Origin: Gammaproteobacteria bacterium
Lineage (GTDB): Bacteria > Pseudomonadota > Gammaproteobacteria > Thiohalobacterales > Thiohalobacteraceae
Direction of reading: 5' to 3'
Length of the DNA: 39,017 nucleotides
NCBI GenBank assembly: GCA_016218375.1
Contig: JACREG010000061.1
Coordinates: 1 to 39,017 of the forward strand
This document shows positions 26,702 through 35,721 of the stretch, in pieces (within the stretch, counting starts at the first letter, position 1; each line of letters starts with the position of its first letter). The notes beneath the pieces are model-generated. The model had not been told where the DNA came from, did not search any database, and saw only the letters and a list, made by a program, of their open reading frames with translations. The position numbers and the translations under genes are program-made.

Positions 26702-27073
26702 TTATTCTTTTTCTTTCAACTGGGCGTAGTAGCGCTCGAACACGATTTCCAACTCGTCGATGACCTCGACCGCGTCGCGGCCCTGAATGACATGCTGCAT
26801 GACCAGCGTCGAGGTGTCGTTGAGCATCTTGCTCTTGTCCAACATGGGATAGGTCTGCGCCAGGCGCTTCACCGCCTTGACCACGGATTCCTGCGCGGGA
26901 CGCGGAACCGGCACGGGATCCGGGATGACCACGGGTTCCGGCGGCGTGGGCTCGCGCACGGGCACAGCACCACTGCGGCCAAGCAGGAATTCCGCGAAGG
27001 CGACCAGACTCGCCTGCTCCGCGGCGGGCAGTTTCCGGAACAGATCTACAAGCTGCGTTTCAAGATTGGCCAT
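26702..27073 (-). CDS. Conserved hypothetical protein with proline-rich linker
   Basis: 123 residues, cytosolic. An N-terminal helical part (ANLETQLVDLFRKLPAAEQASLVAFAEFLLGR) is joined by a proline-rich linker (about 45-65, with repeated PVP and PEP) to a C-terminal helical part (about 66-123) ending in IDELEIVFERYYAQLKEKE, which may form a coiled coil. No catalytic motif is seen. It lies between lysR (54 nt) and the permease gene (13 nt) and so is probably co-transcribed. The ATG at 27073 was preferred to a TTG at 27109 because the helical domain begins there. Confidence 0.75.
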   Translation of the reverse strand: MANLETQLVDLFRKLPAAEQASLVAFAEFLLGRSGAVPVREPTPPEPVVIPDPVPVPRPAQESVVKAVKRLAQTYPMLDKSKMLNDTSTLVMQHVIQGRDAVEVIDELEIVFERYYAQLKEKE

Positions 27074-27127
27074 GGTCGGTTCGCTCGATCTGCATGCGTC
27101 GCCGGGCAATCTGCCTGCGACACACGC

Positions 27128-28033
27128 TCACATATCCTGGTGGGTGAGACAGTATTTCTGCGCGAAATCCAGCAGCTCGTCCATGGCACGGTGGCGGAAT
27201 TTCTGCTTTTGATGCACGAAGGAAAACGGCCGCTCCAGATTCGGATCGAGCGTGAGCGCCACCAGCGTACCGAGCTGCAATTCTTTGTTGATGGTCGCGC
27301 GCGAGACGATGGACACACCCATGCCCGCTTCCACCGCGCCCTTGACCGCCTCGGGACTGCCCAGCTCCATGCAGATGGACACTTCGTTGATGTTGATGTT
27401 GCAGGCGTTGAGATATTCGGCGATCACCTCGCGCGTGCCCGACCCTTCCTCGCGGCAGATATACGGATGCTTGAGCAGTTCCGCGATCTTGACCTTCTTC
27501 TGCCCCGCCAGCGGATGATTCTTCGGCACGATGGCGACCAGATGATCCATGCGGCAGACGTCGACGACCAGATTCTTGTTCAGCACCGGCGCCTCGACCA
27601 CGCCCAGGTCGATGCCATTGTTTTCGACCATGTGCACGATGCCTTCGGTGTTGGACACCTTGAGGCGCACGTTCACTTCCGGATATTTTTGCCGGAAGTC
27701 GCCGAGCAACGCCGGCAGCATGTATTCGGCGATGGTGGTGCTGGCGCCGATCATGACCACGCCGCTGATGTCGCCGGTCATTTCGCGCACAGCGTTTTCC
27801 ATCTCCGAATACAGATCGAAAATCCGGTCGGCATACTGGAACACGCAGTGACCGGCCTCGGTGAGACTGATGCGGTTGTGGGTGCGATCGAACAGACGCG
27901 TGTTGAAATGTTCCTCCAACTGACGCACTTGGAACGTCACGGCCGGTTGCGTCATATGCAGCGTCTCCGCCGCTTTGGTGAAGCTCAGCAGGCGAGCAAC
28001 CGTGTGGAACACCTGGAGTCTGCGATCAGCCAT
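27128..28033 (-). CDS. LysR-family transcriptional regulator (YeiE/CysL-like)
   Basis: 301 residues. The N-terminal winged helix-turn-helix (RLQVFHTVARLLSFTKAAETLHMTQPAVTFQVRQLE in two stretches, about 4-62) is followed by a periplasmic-binding-protein-like effector domain. The segments TTIAEYMLPALLGDFRQKYP, REEGSGTREVI and GSPEAVKGAVEAGMGVSIVS resemble E. coli YeiE and Bacillus CysL, regulators tied to sulfite or sulfur metabolism. That would fit a sulfur oxidiser, but the effector is inferred. It heads the operon with the hypothetical and perM-like genes. No divergent target gene is adjacent; the 243-nt gap to the chemotaxis gene is otherwise empty apart from a terminator. Confidence 0.9.
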   Translation of the reverse strand: MADRRLQVFHTVARLLSFTKAAETLHMTQPAVTFQVRQLEEHFNTRLFDRTHNRISLTEAGHCVFQYADRIFDLYSEMENAVREMTGDISGVVMIGASTTIAEYMLPALLGDFRQKYPEVNVRLKVSNTEGIVHMVENNGIDLGVVEAPVLNKNLVVDVCRMDHLVAIVPKNHPLAGQKKVKIAELLKHPYICREEGSGTREVIAEYLNACNININEVSICMELGSPEAVKGAVEAGMGVSIVSRATINKELQLGTLVALTLDPNLERPFSFVHQKQKFRHRAMDELLDFAQKYCLTHQDM

Positions 28034-28226
28034 ACACGTCTCGATATCTCTTAATGTAACGCGGGAAGACGCCCTGCCTGTGGGCGCTGACGGTCATCTA
28101 GGAACAACCCGATCCGAACCGGCGCCAATGCTACCAGTTCGTGGCCCAACATAAAATATTCTGATACGGATATGCGGCGACTTGCGCGCCGGCAGGACGG
28201 GAATCGTTCCAGCCGCGCCAGAAACG

Positions 28227-28252
28227 ACAGACCCGCCGGGCGGCGGGTCTGT
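28227..28252 (-). terminator. Rho-independent-like terminator after the first chemotaxis receptor gene
   Basis: A perfect 11-bp stem (ACAGACCCGCC and its complement) with a 4-nt loop lies 25 nt downstream of the minus-strand receptor gene. Only a short T-rich stretch (CGTTTC) follows. Confidence 0.6.
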
Positions 28253-28276
28253 TGAGTCCATCTCAAATGGAATGGC

Positions 28277-29452
28277 TTACATGCGGAATCGCACCATCAA
28301 TCCCTGAAGCTGCGACGACAACCGCGCCAGCTCTTCGGACGCGGACGCGGTCTGCTGCGCACCGGCGGCGGTCTGATCCGCCACATGCCGGATATTGCTG
28401 ACGTTGGCATTGATCTCGGCGGCCACCGCGCTCTGTTCTTCGGCGGCACTGGCGATCTGCGTGTTCATATCGTTGATCTGGGAAACCGAGCCTGCGATCT
28501 CGGCCAGGGATTCCGCGGCCTTCTCGACCTGATCGGAACTGTCCTTGGCCATGCCGCGCGCCTCGTTCATGACGCGCACCGCATCGCCCGCGCCAACCTG
28601 AAGACGCTCGATCATCTGCTGAATTTCCTGCGTGGATTGTTGCGTCCGACTGGCCAGGGTGCGCACTTCGTCGGCGACCACCGCGAAACCGCGGCCTTGT
28701 TCGCCGGCACGCGCCGCTTCGATGGCCGCGTTCAACGCCAACAGATTGGTCTGCTCGGCGATGCCGCGAATCACGTCCAACACCATGCCGATATTCTCGG
28801 ATTCGTTTTCCAGCTTCTGGATCACGCCGGAGGCGCGTTCCATTTCGTTGACCAGATTGTCGATGCCGCCCAGCGCCTCGGTGGCGACCAACGCACCTTT
28901 CTTGGCGTCGCCGTCGGCCTGTTGCGCCGACTGCGCGGCCAACGCGGCATTGTGCGCCACTTCCTGAACGGTCGAGGTCATTTCGTTCATCGCCGTGGCG
29001 ACGTGTTCGATTTCGGTCTGCTGATGCTGCACACCGCGACTGGCCTCGTCGGTCACGGCCGACATCTCTTCGGCAGCGGAGGCCAACTGCGTGGTCGCGC
29101 CGCTGATTTCGTTGATGATGTTGCGCAGGTTGTCGCGCATCTGATTGAAGCTCGTCACGATCTCACCGATCAGGTCGTGACTCACCACCTCGCAGGCCAC
29201 GTTGAGATTGTTCTGGCTGATGGCGTTGGCCACTTCCGAGATGCGCTTCAGGTGGCTCAGTAGAATGACATTGACCAGCCAATAGTTGGCAAGACCCAGC
29301 ACTGGACTGAGCACCAAAACCACGGCACTCCACGCCAACAGGCCCGGCTCCCAGTCCGCAACCACCTGGGTAACGCTGGGGAAAAGTGCACCCACCAACA
29401 CCCAGAAGCCAATGGAAGCCATTAGAAGATTGCGCAAAATACTTGGTTTCAT
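28277..29452 (-). CDS. Methyl-accepting chemotaxis protein 1
   Basis: 391 residues. Two membrane segments (about 8-28 and 37-60) are joined by only about ten residues, so there is no periplasmic ligand domain. A HAMP-like linker follows ([13 protein letters not shown] onward), then the long coiled-coil signalling domain with the invariant hairpin tip [20 protein letters not shown] continuing [12 protein letters not shown]. It signals to CheA/CheW at the cell pole. AGGTGA about five bases upstream supports the ATG at 29452; upstream in-frame starts add no conserved residues. It follows the other receptor gene (160-nt gap) on the same strand. Confidence 0.93.
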   Translation of the reverse strand: MKPSILRNLLMASIGFWVLVGALFPSVTQVVADWEPGLLAWSAVVLVLSPVLGLANYWLVNVILLSHLKRISEVANAISQNNLNVACEVVSHDLIGEIVTSFNQMRDNLRNIINEISGATTQLASAAEEMSAVTDEASRGVQHQQTEIEHVATAMNEMTSTVQEVAHNAALAAQSAQQADGDAKKGALVATEALGGIDNLVNEMERASGVIQKLENESENIGMVLDVIRGIAEQTNLLALNAAIEAARAGEQGRGFAVVADEVRTLASRTQQSTQEIQQMIERLQVGAGDAVRVMNEARGMAKDSSDQVEKAAESLAEIAGSVSQINDMNTQIASAAEEQSAVAAEINANVSNIRHVADQTAAGAQQTASASEELARLSSQLQGLMVRFRM

Positions 29453-29611
29453 ATGCTCACCTGCCAAGTTAAACAGAGACAGGCTGTCTGCCCGCCGGAT
29501 CAATATAACGATTGTTCTTGCGCATCGACCCTGACGCCCCTCACGCCGGTAATCCGGCACTTATCCGTTTACAAGAACCCAAAGCAAGACTTGTACCAGT
29601 ACCTACGAAAC

Positions 29612-30742
29612 TCACCCTAGCCGTGCACTCACCCCGTCCAGGGTGTCGGCAATTTCCGCAAGATCTTCCACCGTCCGTTCCAAGGCCGCTCCCCGCGTGC
29701 CGCGGGTCGAAAGCATACCGTGGATGGATTGCACGGCTGCATGTTGCTGTTCGGCGGCACTGGCGATTTGGGTATTCATACCGTCGATGCTGGTGACCGC
29801 GCCGCCGATTTCCGCCAGGGAAATACAGGCGTTCTCGATCAGCTCCTCGACCACGGTGGCTTGACGGGTGCCTTCGCCCATCACGCCGACCACGCTCTGC
29901 GCCTCGCCTTGCAGGCGCTCGATCATCTGGCGGATCTCCTGAGTGGAACGTTGGGTGCGACTGGCCAGAGTGCGGACTTCGTCGGCCACCACGGCAAAAC
30001 CACGCCCTTGTTCGCCGGCGCGCGCCGCCTCGATGGCCGCGTTCAACGCCAGCAGATTGGTCTGTTCGGCGATGCCGCGGATCACATCCAGCACTGCACC
30101 GATGTTCTGCGTCTCTTTACCCAAGCGGGTGACCGCATCGCTGGCACGTCCGATCTGGTCACCCAAACTGGACATGGCACCCATGGCCTCGGTCATCGTC
30201 ACTTTGCCGTTATCCGCTTCCTTGGCGGCCTGATGGGTCGAATCCGCTGCCTCGACCGCACTGCGCGCAACTTCCTGAACCGCCTGGACCAGCTCGTTCA
30301 CGGCCACATCGGCTTCATGCGTACCGCTCGAGGTCGACTCAAGCGCGTTGCGGCAGCGTTCCGATACGGCGTTAACCTGCTCGATAAGCGCGTTTACCGA
30401 GGGCATCAGGGAATGCGTGATCTGGTGCTGCGCATGTAGAGCGGAAGCCACGTCACCGAGAACCTCGACCGCCTCCGGACCTGCGTCCGCGGCCGTCAGT
30501 TGGGCTGTCTCCGCACCGGCCATCAGCCGCTCCAGCCCAGCGAACAACGCCTGTTGCCGTTTATCCAGCGATCTGAATTTCCACCAGCCGGCCACGGCCA
30601 GCGCAGCACCCGCGGCCAGCGCGAACCCCGGGGCAACCCCTTGCAAGATCTCAAGCAAGGCGCCATCGATAAGTCCCAAGCCCGTTAACGCAACTGCGAC
30701 TACAAACCCGCCCAGCGCCAGCTTGGATTCCCGCATCACCAT
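29612..30742 (-). CDS. Methyl-accepting chemotaxis protein 2
   Basis: 376 residues. Two N-terminal hydrophobic segments (about 10-28 and 35-55) with almost no loop, no clear HAMP domain, a helical stretch, and then a signalling domain with the hairpin tip [20 protein letters not shown] continuing [12 protein letters not shown], nearly identical to receptor 1. Lacking a periplasmic sensor, it probably responds to an internal, membrane or energy signal, or works with a partner. Of three clustered ATGs, the one at 30742 is six bases from AGAGG; the one at 30748 touches it. A sigma28-like promoter lies upstream. Confidence 0.92.
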   Translation of the reverse strand: MVMRESKLALGGFVVAVALTGLGLIDGALLEILQGVAPGFALAAGAALAVAGWWKFRSLDKRQQALFAGLERLMAGAETAQLTAADAGPEAVEVLGDVASALHAQHQITHSLMPSVNALIEQVNAVSERCRNALESTSSGTHEADVAVNELVQAVQEVARSAVEAADSTHQAAKEADNGKVTMTEAMGAMSSLGDQIGRASDAVTRLGKETQNIGAVLDVIRGIAEQTNLLALNAAIEAARAGEQGRGFAVVADEVRTLASRTQRSTQEIRQMIERLQGEAQSVVGVMGEGTRQATVVEELIENACISLAEIGGAVTSIDGMNTQIASAAEQQHAAVQSIHGMLSTRGTRGAALERTVEDLAEIADTLDGVSARLG

Positions 30743-30837
30743 CGTCATCCTCTATGGCCAGATTCCTGCCTGGCACCCATTAAAATTCTTTCCGCCCCGC
30801 CCCCTCGCGTGACGATCATTGCGCACTACCAGCCTCG

Positions 30838-30865
30838 ATAGCGACTCCGACACCGTGAAACTTTA
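30838..30865 (-). promoter_or_regulatory. Sigma28 (FliA)-like promoter for chemotaxis protein 2
   Basis: On the minus strand TAAAGTTT, the full -35 consensus, is followed after 12 nt by GTCGCTAT, matching 5 of 8 bases of the GCCGATAA -10 element. The usual spacing is 11. It lies about 95 nt upstream of a receptor gene, the expected kind of target. Confidence 0.4.
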
Positions 30866-30892
30866 AGCTTTTCCACCGCCTTAAACGCGAAA

Positions 30893-30912
30893 ACCCCGGC
30901 AGGTGCCGGGGT
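30893..30912 (-). terminator. Rho-independent terminator
   Basis: An 8-bp stem (ACCCCGGC and its complement) with a 4-nt loop, followed on the minus strand by TTTT. It lies 29 nt downstream of the periplasmic-protein gene. Confidence 0.7.
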
Positions 30913-30941
30913 CTTCGGGAGGTACTGACGACAGAGGGTTT

Positions 30942-31862
30942 TTACTGTGTGCCGCCGACCGCTTCGGTCAATGCCTTACGGATCGCTTCGGGGCTCGGCA
31001 TCACATTCATAAAGCTGTTTGCACCCATCATTTTCAGATCCGGGTAGTGAACAGCGGTGCGGAAGCGCATATGCAGCGCAACCACACGGTTGCCGGTAAC
31101 CATGACTTCATACGGCAGATAAGGCGTGCCTTTCAGTTCGGCGAAATCGAATACGCTCATCTGGAACTTGTCGTCCATGTATTTATCACCGCCTTCCGGG
31201 GCATGCATGGACACGCCATAGACGCTTTCTTCCTTGCCGGGGATATCGATGCGATAGAGCTGGCGGACACCGACCTTGTTGGAAGCCAAGTTCTTTTCCA
31301 CAGCCTTCTGCGCCTCGGCGTAGCTACCATAGCTCGCGAGTTCGTAGACGTCGCCGAAATACTCCATACCGAAGGTATAGTGGTACTTGGTCAGTTTACG
31401 TTCGGTCAAGCCCTTCGCGGAACCAAATTCCTCCACCTTGCCCAGTGCCTTGGCCAAGGATTCGGTCGTGTTGGCCAGGTTGTCGTCCAGGTGATAGGCA
31501 TAAGCCATGTAGGTTGGGTTCACGTAGCTCACCTGAAGGTCATCTCCGACCTTCGTCACAGCCACGCGCTGCGCCGCGCCATAACCGCCGTACTCGGTCT
31601 TTGAGGCGACGCTTTTGAGTGCATCGTTGGTGAAGATCACGACATGTGCGTTTTCGTAGGGCTCGTAGTCACCGACGAGTTGGAAACCGGCGCCCGTCAG
31701 CGCGGCCTTTACTTCGCCCACCTTGGCCGCCACATCGCCCGCGCCGCGCGAGGCGAGGACGAACGGTTTGTAGACATCGGCCGCCTGCACGCTGGCTGCC
31801 ATCGGCAACAGCGTCAACGCCGCCGTCAGCAGGCTCGCAAAGATTTTCGTCACTTTCAACAT
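30942..31862 (-). CDS. Exported protein of unknown function, DUF302-like
   Basis: 306 residues. A signal peptide ends ASVQAAD (about residue 27), so the product is periplasmic. The mature part has two regions: VGEVKAALTGAGFQLVGDYE with ENAHVVIFTNDALKSVA (about 48-95), and a C-terminal part with LPYEVMVTGNRVVALHMRFRTAVHYPDL, which resembles the DUF302 type of small alpha/beta domain. No cysteine or heme motif is present in the mature protein. It is set off by a terminator at its end. The codirectional upstream neighbour is a FadL-type channel gene 165 nt away, separated by a strong terminator. Confidence 0.8.
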   Translation of the reverse strand: MLKVTKIFASLLTAALTLLPMAASVQAADVYKPFVLASRGAGDVAAKVGEVKAALTGAGFQLVGDYEPYENAHVVIFTNDALKSVASKTEYGGYGAAQRVAVTKVGDDLQVSYVNPTYMAYAYHLDDNLANTTESLAKALGKVEEFGSAKGLTERKLTKYHYTFGMEYFGDVYELASYGSYAEAQKAVEKNLASNKVGVRQLYRIDIPGKEESVYGVSMHAPEGGDKYMDDKFQMSVFDFAELKGTPYLPYEVMVTGNRVVALHMRFRTAVHYPDLKMMGANSFMNVMPSPEAIRKALTEAVGGTQ

Positions 31863-31953
31863 TATTGCCTCCTAATCCTTAACCCAGTGGTTGTTGGTGT
31901 GCCGTCATTCTAGACGAAACGTTTGGCACTCGCACAAATTAAATGGTGAAAAA

Positions 31954-31980
31954 AAAGGGCCATGTCAACCATGGCCCTTT
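31954..31980 (-). terminator. Strong rho-independent terminator after the FadL-like gene
   Basis: An 11-bp stem (AAAGGGCCATG and its complement) with a 5-nt loop, followed on the minus strand by a run of eight T. It lies 48 nt after the stop codon and separates the FadL-like gene from the exported-protein gene. Confidence 0.85.
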
Positions 31981-32027
31981 GTGTACTGCGCTGGACGTAA
32001 CGCTCTCTTCTCTCGAATCGGCTACGG

Positions 32028-33521
32028 TTAGAACTTCATGCCGTAGCTGACTTCGATGGAGTTCTGATCCATGCCGATCTTGGTGTCGTAACTGAACGGC
32101 GCGAATCCACCAGTACCTTGATGGGTGTACGACTGATCTTCGTAAAAGGCATGCACGTAGGTCATGCTGATTTCGTTGTATTGGCTCGGCGCATAGGTAA
32201 AGCCCAACGCCAAATGTTTCTCAACCAAACCTGGCGCCAGGATATTGAACAGATTCTGGTCGCTATCGATCGGGTTGCCGCCGACGTTCACACCACCGCG
32301 CAGCGTCCACTGACTGTTGAGTTCGTGATTGATACCCAATTTGTAGATGGTGATATCCTCCCAGCCGAAGCCCCAGCCATTATCATCACCCAGCCGACCT
32401 GCACCGGTATAAGCCCCGGTTTGCAGCACTTCCGTCAGTGCAGCAAAGAACTGGTCAGCCGTCGGCCCCTTATTGGCAATCGCGGCCACATCGCCGTACA
32501 GAATTCGCTGCACGTCGAAGGCCACCGTCGTCTGTGGATTCATCTTGACCGCGATACCCACACCGAAGTTGGCCGGAATATCGAAATCGCCCTGTTCGGC
32601 GAACAAGCCCTCGTAACGTTCAAACTCCTGCATATAGATCTTGGAGGAAGCCTGCGCGCCCAATGTGATGTTGCTGGCGACATCACCGGTCCAGCCCAGG
32701 CGCACGCCGGCACCCCAGGAATCGTCGTCACCTTTATTGGTTACATGCGCCGAGCTCGAAGAAAGCGGCTGGAACAGGCCCAGACCATAGGAACGAAAAC
32801 GCTGATAACCGATCAGCAACGACGCGACGATGGAATGATCCTGGTTGAGTTTGGTTGCAACCGTCGGGGAGATAATGACCTGCGCGAGATTCACGCCGAG
32901 CGCCGGATTCAGATTGCTGTTCGTATACAACCCGCCAAGAACCGGATCAGTCATTGCCGTAGTCGCGCCAGTGAGTTCAAGCATACCGGCGAAACCCGAC
33001 TGGAAGCCGCCGCATATGGCCGCAGTACTGGTACAACCGACTGCGGGACCAAAAGCGTCAGAGTAGAGGTTGCTGTTGTAGCGAGTATTCATGCCGCCGT
33101 TGGCTGCGATACTCAGGCCCGCTGTGATATTGCCCATGTTGAACGCGAAGCCTGCATGCGGAATCGCAAACAATGTCGCACCACTGTCGACCTTTCCGGT
33201 ATCCCGGCTCAACGGCATATTCGGCACCGCTCCACCCGTTGCTGCATCGACATCCAAACCTGTCGCATCCAAGTGCCCATCACGTAGCGGACCGAACAAT
33301 TCGATACCGCCGTCCAAGCGATTACCAATGAGCGCGATACCCGAGGGGTTGGTCGCCGGGGCCAACGAATCCTGCGCGAACGCGATACCCGCACCCGCCA
33401 TACCGCGGTTCTTGGTGCCGTAACCGATTTTGAAATAACCGTTGGTGGCATGGGCCGCCGGGGCTGCGATAGCGGCCGCGACTGCGGCAGCAACCAGTGA
33501 ACGTTTCACGCTTGCTTTCAT
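32028..33521 (-). CDS. OmpP1/FadL family outer-membrane channel 1
   Basis: 497 residues. The signal peptide ends PAAHATNG (about residue 25), and the mature protein begins with the family-type NGYFKIGYGTKNRGMAGAGIAFAQD and NPSGIALIG, which form the hatch/N-terminal region of FadL channels. The remainder alternates polar and hydrophobic residues as in a beta-barrel, and the chain ends in an aromatic (SYGMKF), the normal outer-membrane targeting signal. The family imports hydrophobic compounds; the substrate here is unknown. A good ribosome-binding site (GGAGGG) precedes the ATG. It is divergent from a second, distantly related FadL-type gene. Confidence 0.9.
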   Translation of the reverse strand: MKASVKRSLVAAAVAAAIAAPAAHATNGYFKIGYGTKNRGMAGAGIAFAQDSLAPATNPSGIALIGNRLDGGIELFGPLRDGHLDATGLDVDAATGGAVPNMPLSRDTGKVDSGATLFAIPHAGFAFNMGNITAGLSIAANGGMNTRYNSNLYSDAFGPAVGCTSTAAICGGFQSGFAGMLELTGATTAMTDPVLGGLYTNSNLNPALGVNLAQVIISPTVATKLNQDHSIVASLLIGYQRFRSYGLGLFQPLSSSSAHVTNKGDDDSWGAGVRLGWTGDVASNITLGAQASSKIYMQEFERYEGLFAEQGDFDIPANFGVGIAVKMNPQTTVAFDVQRILYGDVAAIANKGPTADQFFAALTEVLQTGAYTGAGRLGDDNGWGFGWEDITIYKLGINHELNSQWTLRGGVNVGGNPIDSDQNLFNILAPGLVEKHLALGFTYAPSQYNEISMTYVHAFYEDQSYTHQGTGGFAPFSYDTKIGMDQNSIEVSYGMKF

Positions 33522-33594
33522 CTTTTCATCCCTCCTGGGTAGAATTTAGTGCAACTCGTTGCTTTTCAGCGACAACCGCTAGGGCGCTCGCAAC

Positions 33595-33623
33595 AGAATG
33601 GCAACGAAGCCACAAATTGTCAA
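33595..33623 (-). promoter_or_regulatory. Possible sigma70 promoter of FadL-like gene 1
   Basis: On the minus strand a perfect TTGACA is followed by 17 nt and CATTCT, a weak -10 (3 of 6). A small GCAAC/GTTGC dyad lies further downstream in the leader (33551-33562). Confidence 0.4.
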
Positions 33624-33774
33624 ATAGAATCCGGTAGCAAAGGCTATGCCAGGGGTTAGCGTCGCAAATGCGTTGTATGGCCGCAACGTATTTGGCCTTG
33701 AGTATATGAAATCTCCCTCGCTTTCACCGATACTGTGCTTCAATTCAGCCCAACACCCCACAAGGAGCGTCCAC

Positions 33775-35139
33775 ATGCCAAACCCCACCCGCTTCAGCCG
33801 TCAATATCCAACCGCGCTTGCCACCTTATTGACGGTTGCCGCCAGCCAGACCCACGCGGCCGGCTTTGCGCTCATCGAACAGAGCGTCAGTGGTTTGGGC
33901 AATGCGTATGCGGGTGCCGCGGCCAGTGCCGAGGATGCCTCCACGGTGTTCTACAACCCGGCCGGGCTGATGTTCCTCAAAGGCAACCAGGTGGTCGGCG
34001 CGGGACATGTCATCGTACCGAGCGCGAAATTCACCGACTCGGGATCGACGATCAATCCGCTTGTCGGTGGCGGGGCCTTGTCCGGCGGTAACGGTGGCGA
34101 TGCGGGCAGTGCATCGCTCATTCCAAATTTCTATTATGCCAATCAGTTGTCCAATGGTTTAGTACTGGGCCTCGGCGTGAATGCGCCGTTCGGCCTGAAA
34201 ACCGAATACGACAGCAGCTGGGTTGGACGTTATCATGCCATCGAATCCGAACTCAAAACCGTCAGTATCAACCCCGTCATCGCTTACAACGCAGGTGACG
34301 ACATCGCCGTCGGTGTGGGTGTGCTCGCACAATACGCAGACGCCACACTGACCAACGCCATCGATTTCGGCACGGTCTGTCTGGGTAGCGCGCTTGCAGC
34401 GACCTGTCCCGGCGCCGGCGTTCTACCTCAGACGGCAGACGGCACAGGTAAAGTCGAAGGCGACGATTGGGGATTTGGATTCAACTTCGGCATCATGTAT
34501 TCCATCACCGATGCGAGCCGGGTGGGATTCAACTATCGATCCAAGATAAAACACACGCTCGAAGGCGATGCCGATTTCACCGTGCCCACCAGCTTCGCAA
34601 CACTCCTGGCCCTTGCGGGGAGCACGCAGTTTTCGAATACCGGCGCCGAAGCCAGTGTAACCCTTCCAGAGTCGGCATCGCTCAGCCTGTATCACGAACT
34701 CGACGATCGCTGGGCCGTTCTCGCCGACGCGACTTGGACACGCTGGAGCCGTTTCGAAGAGCTGCGCGTCAAGTTCGACAATCCCGTCCAGGCCGATAAC
34801 GTCACAGCCGAAAACTGGGATAACAGTCTGCGCTACTCGCTGGGCGTGAATTATCGGTATGACCCCCAATGGCGGCTACGCGCGGGTATAGCCTATGACG
34901 AGACGCCGGTATCCAGCGCGGCAGACCGCACCCCACGCATTCCGGACAACAGCCGGCGTTGGCTGGCCGCGGGCGCAAGTTACCGTTCGTCAGACACCCT
35001 GCATTTCGATATCGGTTATGCGCATCTGCTCGTCAGCGATGCGGCCACAAACAACACCAACTCTCTCGGCCACACGCTCATGGGTAAATATGAGTCTTCC
35101 GTCGACATCCTCGGCGCACAGGTCAACTGGATGTTCTAG
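33775..35139 (+). CDS. OmpP1/FadL family outer-membrane channel 2
   Basis: 454 residues. A signal peptide ends QTHAAGFAL (about residue 23). The mature start AGFALIEQSVSGLGNAYAGA and YNPAGLMFLKG, together with FGLKTEYDSSWVGRYHA, are close to classical FadL (long-chain fatty acid transporter). The protein ends VNWMF with a terminal Phe, as barrel proteins do. AAGGAG seven bases upstream fixes the start; in-frame codons further upstream are not protein-like. It is more FadL-like than its divergent neighbour. It may import fatty acids or other hydrophobic molecules. A terminator follows. Confidence 0.92.
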   Translation: MPNPTRFSRQYPTALATLLTVAASQTHAAGFALIEQSVSGLGNAYAGAAASAEDASTVFYNPAGLMFLKGNQVVGAGHVIVPSAKFTDSGSTINPLVGGGALSGGNGGDAGSASLIPNFYYANQLSNGLVLGLGVNAPFGLKTEYDSSWVGRYHAIESELKTVSINPVIAYNAGDDIAVGVGVLAQYADATLTNAIDFGTVCLGSALAATCPGAGVLPQTADGTGKVEGDDWGFGFNFGIMYSITDASRVGFNYRSKIKHTLEGDADFTVPTSFATLLALAGSTQFSNTGAEASVTLPESASLSLYHELDDRWAVLADATWTRWSRFEELRVKFDNPVQADNVTAENWDNSLRYSLGVNYRYDPQWRLRAGIAYDETPVSSAADRTPRIPDNSRRWLAAGASYRSSDTLHFDIGYAHLLVSDAATNNTNSLGHTLMGKYESSVDILGAQVNWMF

Positions 35140-35170
35140 CGCGCGCAATATGCGCCACGCACCACACCAC

Positions 35171-35196
35171 ACGCCCCGGTCAACCGGGGCGTTTTA
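35171..35196 (+). terminator. Rho-independent terminator after FadL-like gene 2
   Basis: A 9-bp stem (ACGCCCCGG and its complement) with a 4-nt loop, followed by TTTT, located 31 nt after the stop codon. Confidence 0.8.
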
Positions 35197-35225
35197 ATAT
35201 TGGCCTGTAGTACCGGCCACAAAAA

Positions 35226-35252
35226 AACCGCCCGGCACTTGGCCGGGCGGTT
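35226..35252. terminator. Bidirectional rho-independent terminator
   Basis: An 11-bp stem (AACCGCCCGGC and its complement) with a 5-nt loop. A T-tract follows on both strands: seven on the minus strand, four on the plus. It ends the tusA transcript from the right and backs up the FadL terminator from the left. Confidence 0.85.
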
Positions 35253-35339
35253 TTCGAAGCTGTCCGAACGCCTTAGATCCTCGACTACCCGCAGAACAGC
35301 GGATGGATCAGATCAGGGCATCGAGGCAAGCGTCTAAGA

Positions 35340-35570
35340 TCAGGACTTCTTGATCAGGAAGTGGTACTTGCCACCCGCTTCCTTGGACTCCAACAAGGTA
35401 TTGCCGGTCTGCTTGGCAAACGCCTCGAAGTCCTTCACGGAACCCGGGTCGGTCGCGATGATGTGCAGAACCTTGCCGCTGGTGAGACCACCGAGGGCCT
35501 TCTTGGCACGCAGGATGGGCAGCGGGCAGTTCAGGCCGGATGCATCCAGCTCCTCGTCGAAATTAGCCAT
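35340..35570 (-). CDS. tusA: TusA-family sulfur carrier protein
   Basis: 76 residues, the usual size. TusA proteins carry sulfane sulfur on the cysteine of the CPxP motif, here Cys15 in GLNCPLPILRAKKAL. They serve tRNA thiolation and, in sulfur oxidisers, persulfide transfer to the sHdr or rDsr pathways. AAGGAG eight bases upstream supports the start. A single-domain rhodanese gene lies 151 nt upstream on the same strand, a pairing common in sulfur-oxidation clusters. No dsrE or hdr gene is in the window. Which pathway it feeds is therefore inferred from the neighbouring rhodanese and sox genes. Confidence 0.88.
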   Translation of the reverse strand: MANFDEELDASGLNCPLPILRAKKALGGLTSGKVLHIIATDPGSVKDFEAFAKQTGNTLLESKEAGGKYHFLIKKS

Positions 35571-35721
35571 GTGTAAGACTCCTTCAGATTCTCAAATTTT
35601 ATGACGTGAGTGTCCCGTGGGGGAACATATACGGGAACGGTGGAATTTAGCAGCGCTCTTATATGCCAACTGCCTGCCAAACGCAACCCTGGACAGTAGT
35701 AGCGTTGCGTCGCCGAGATAC

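Noticed and set aside
29545-29558. GCCGG/CCGGC hairpin after the second chemoreceptor gene
   Set aside because: Five-bp stem and no T-tract.
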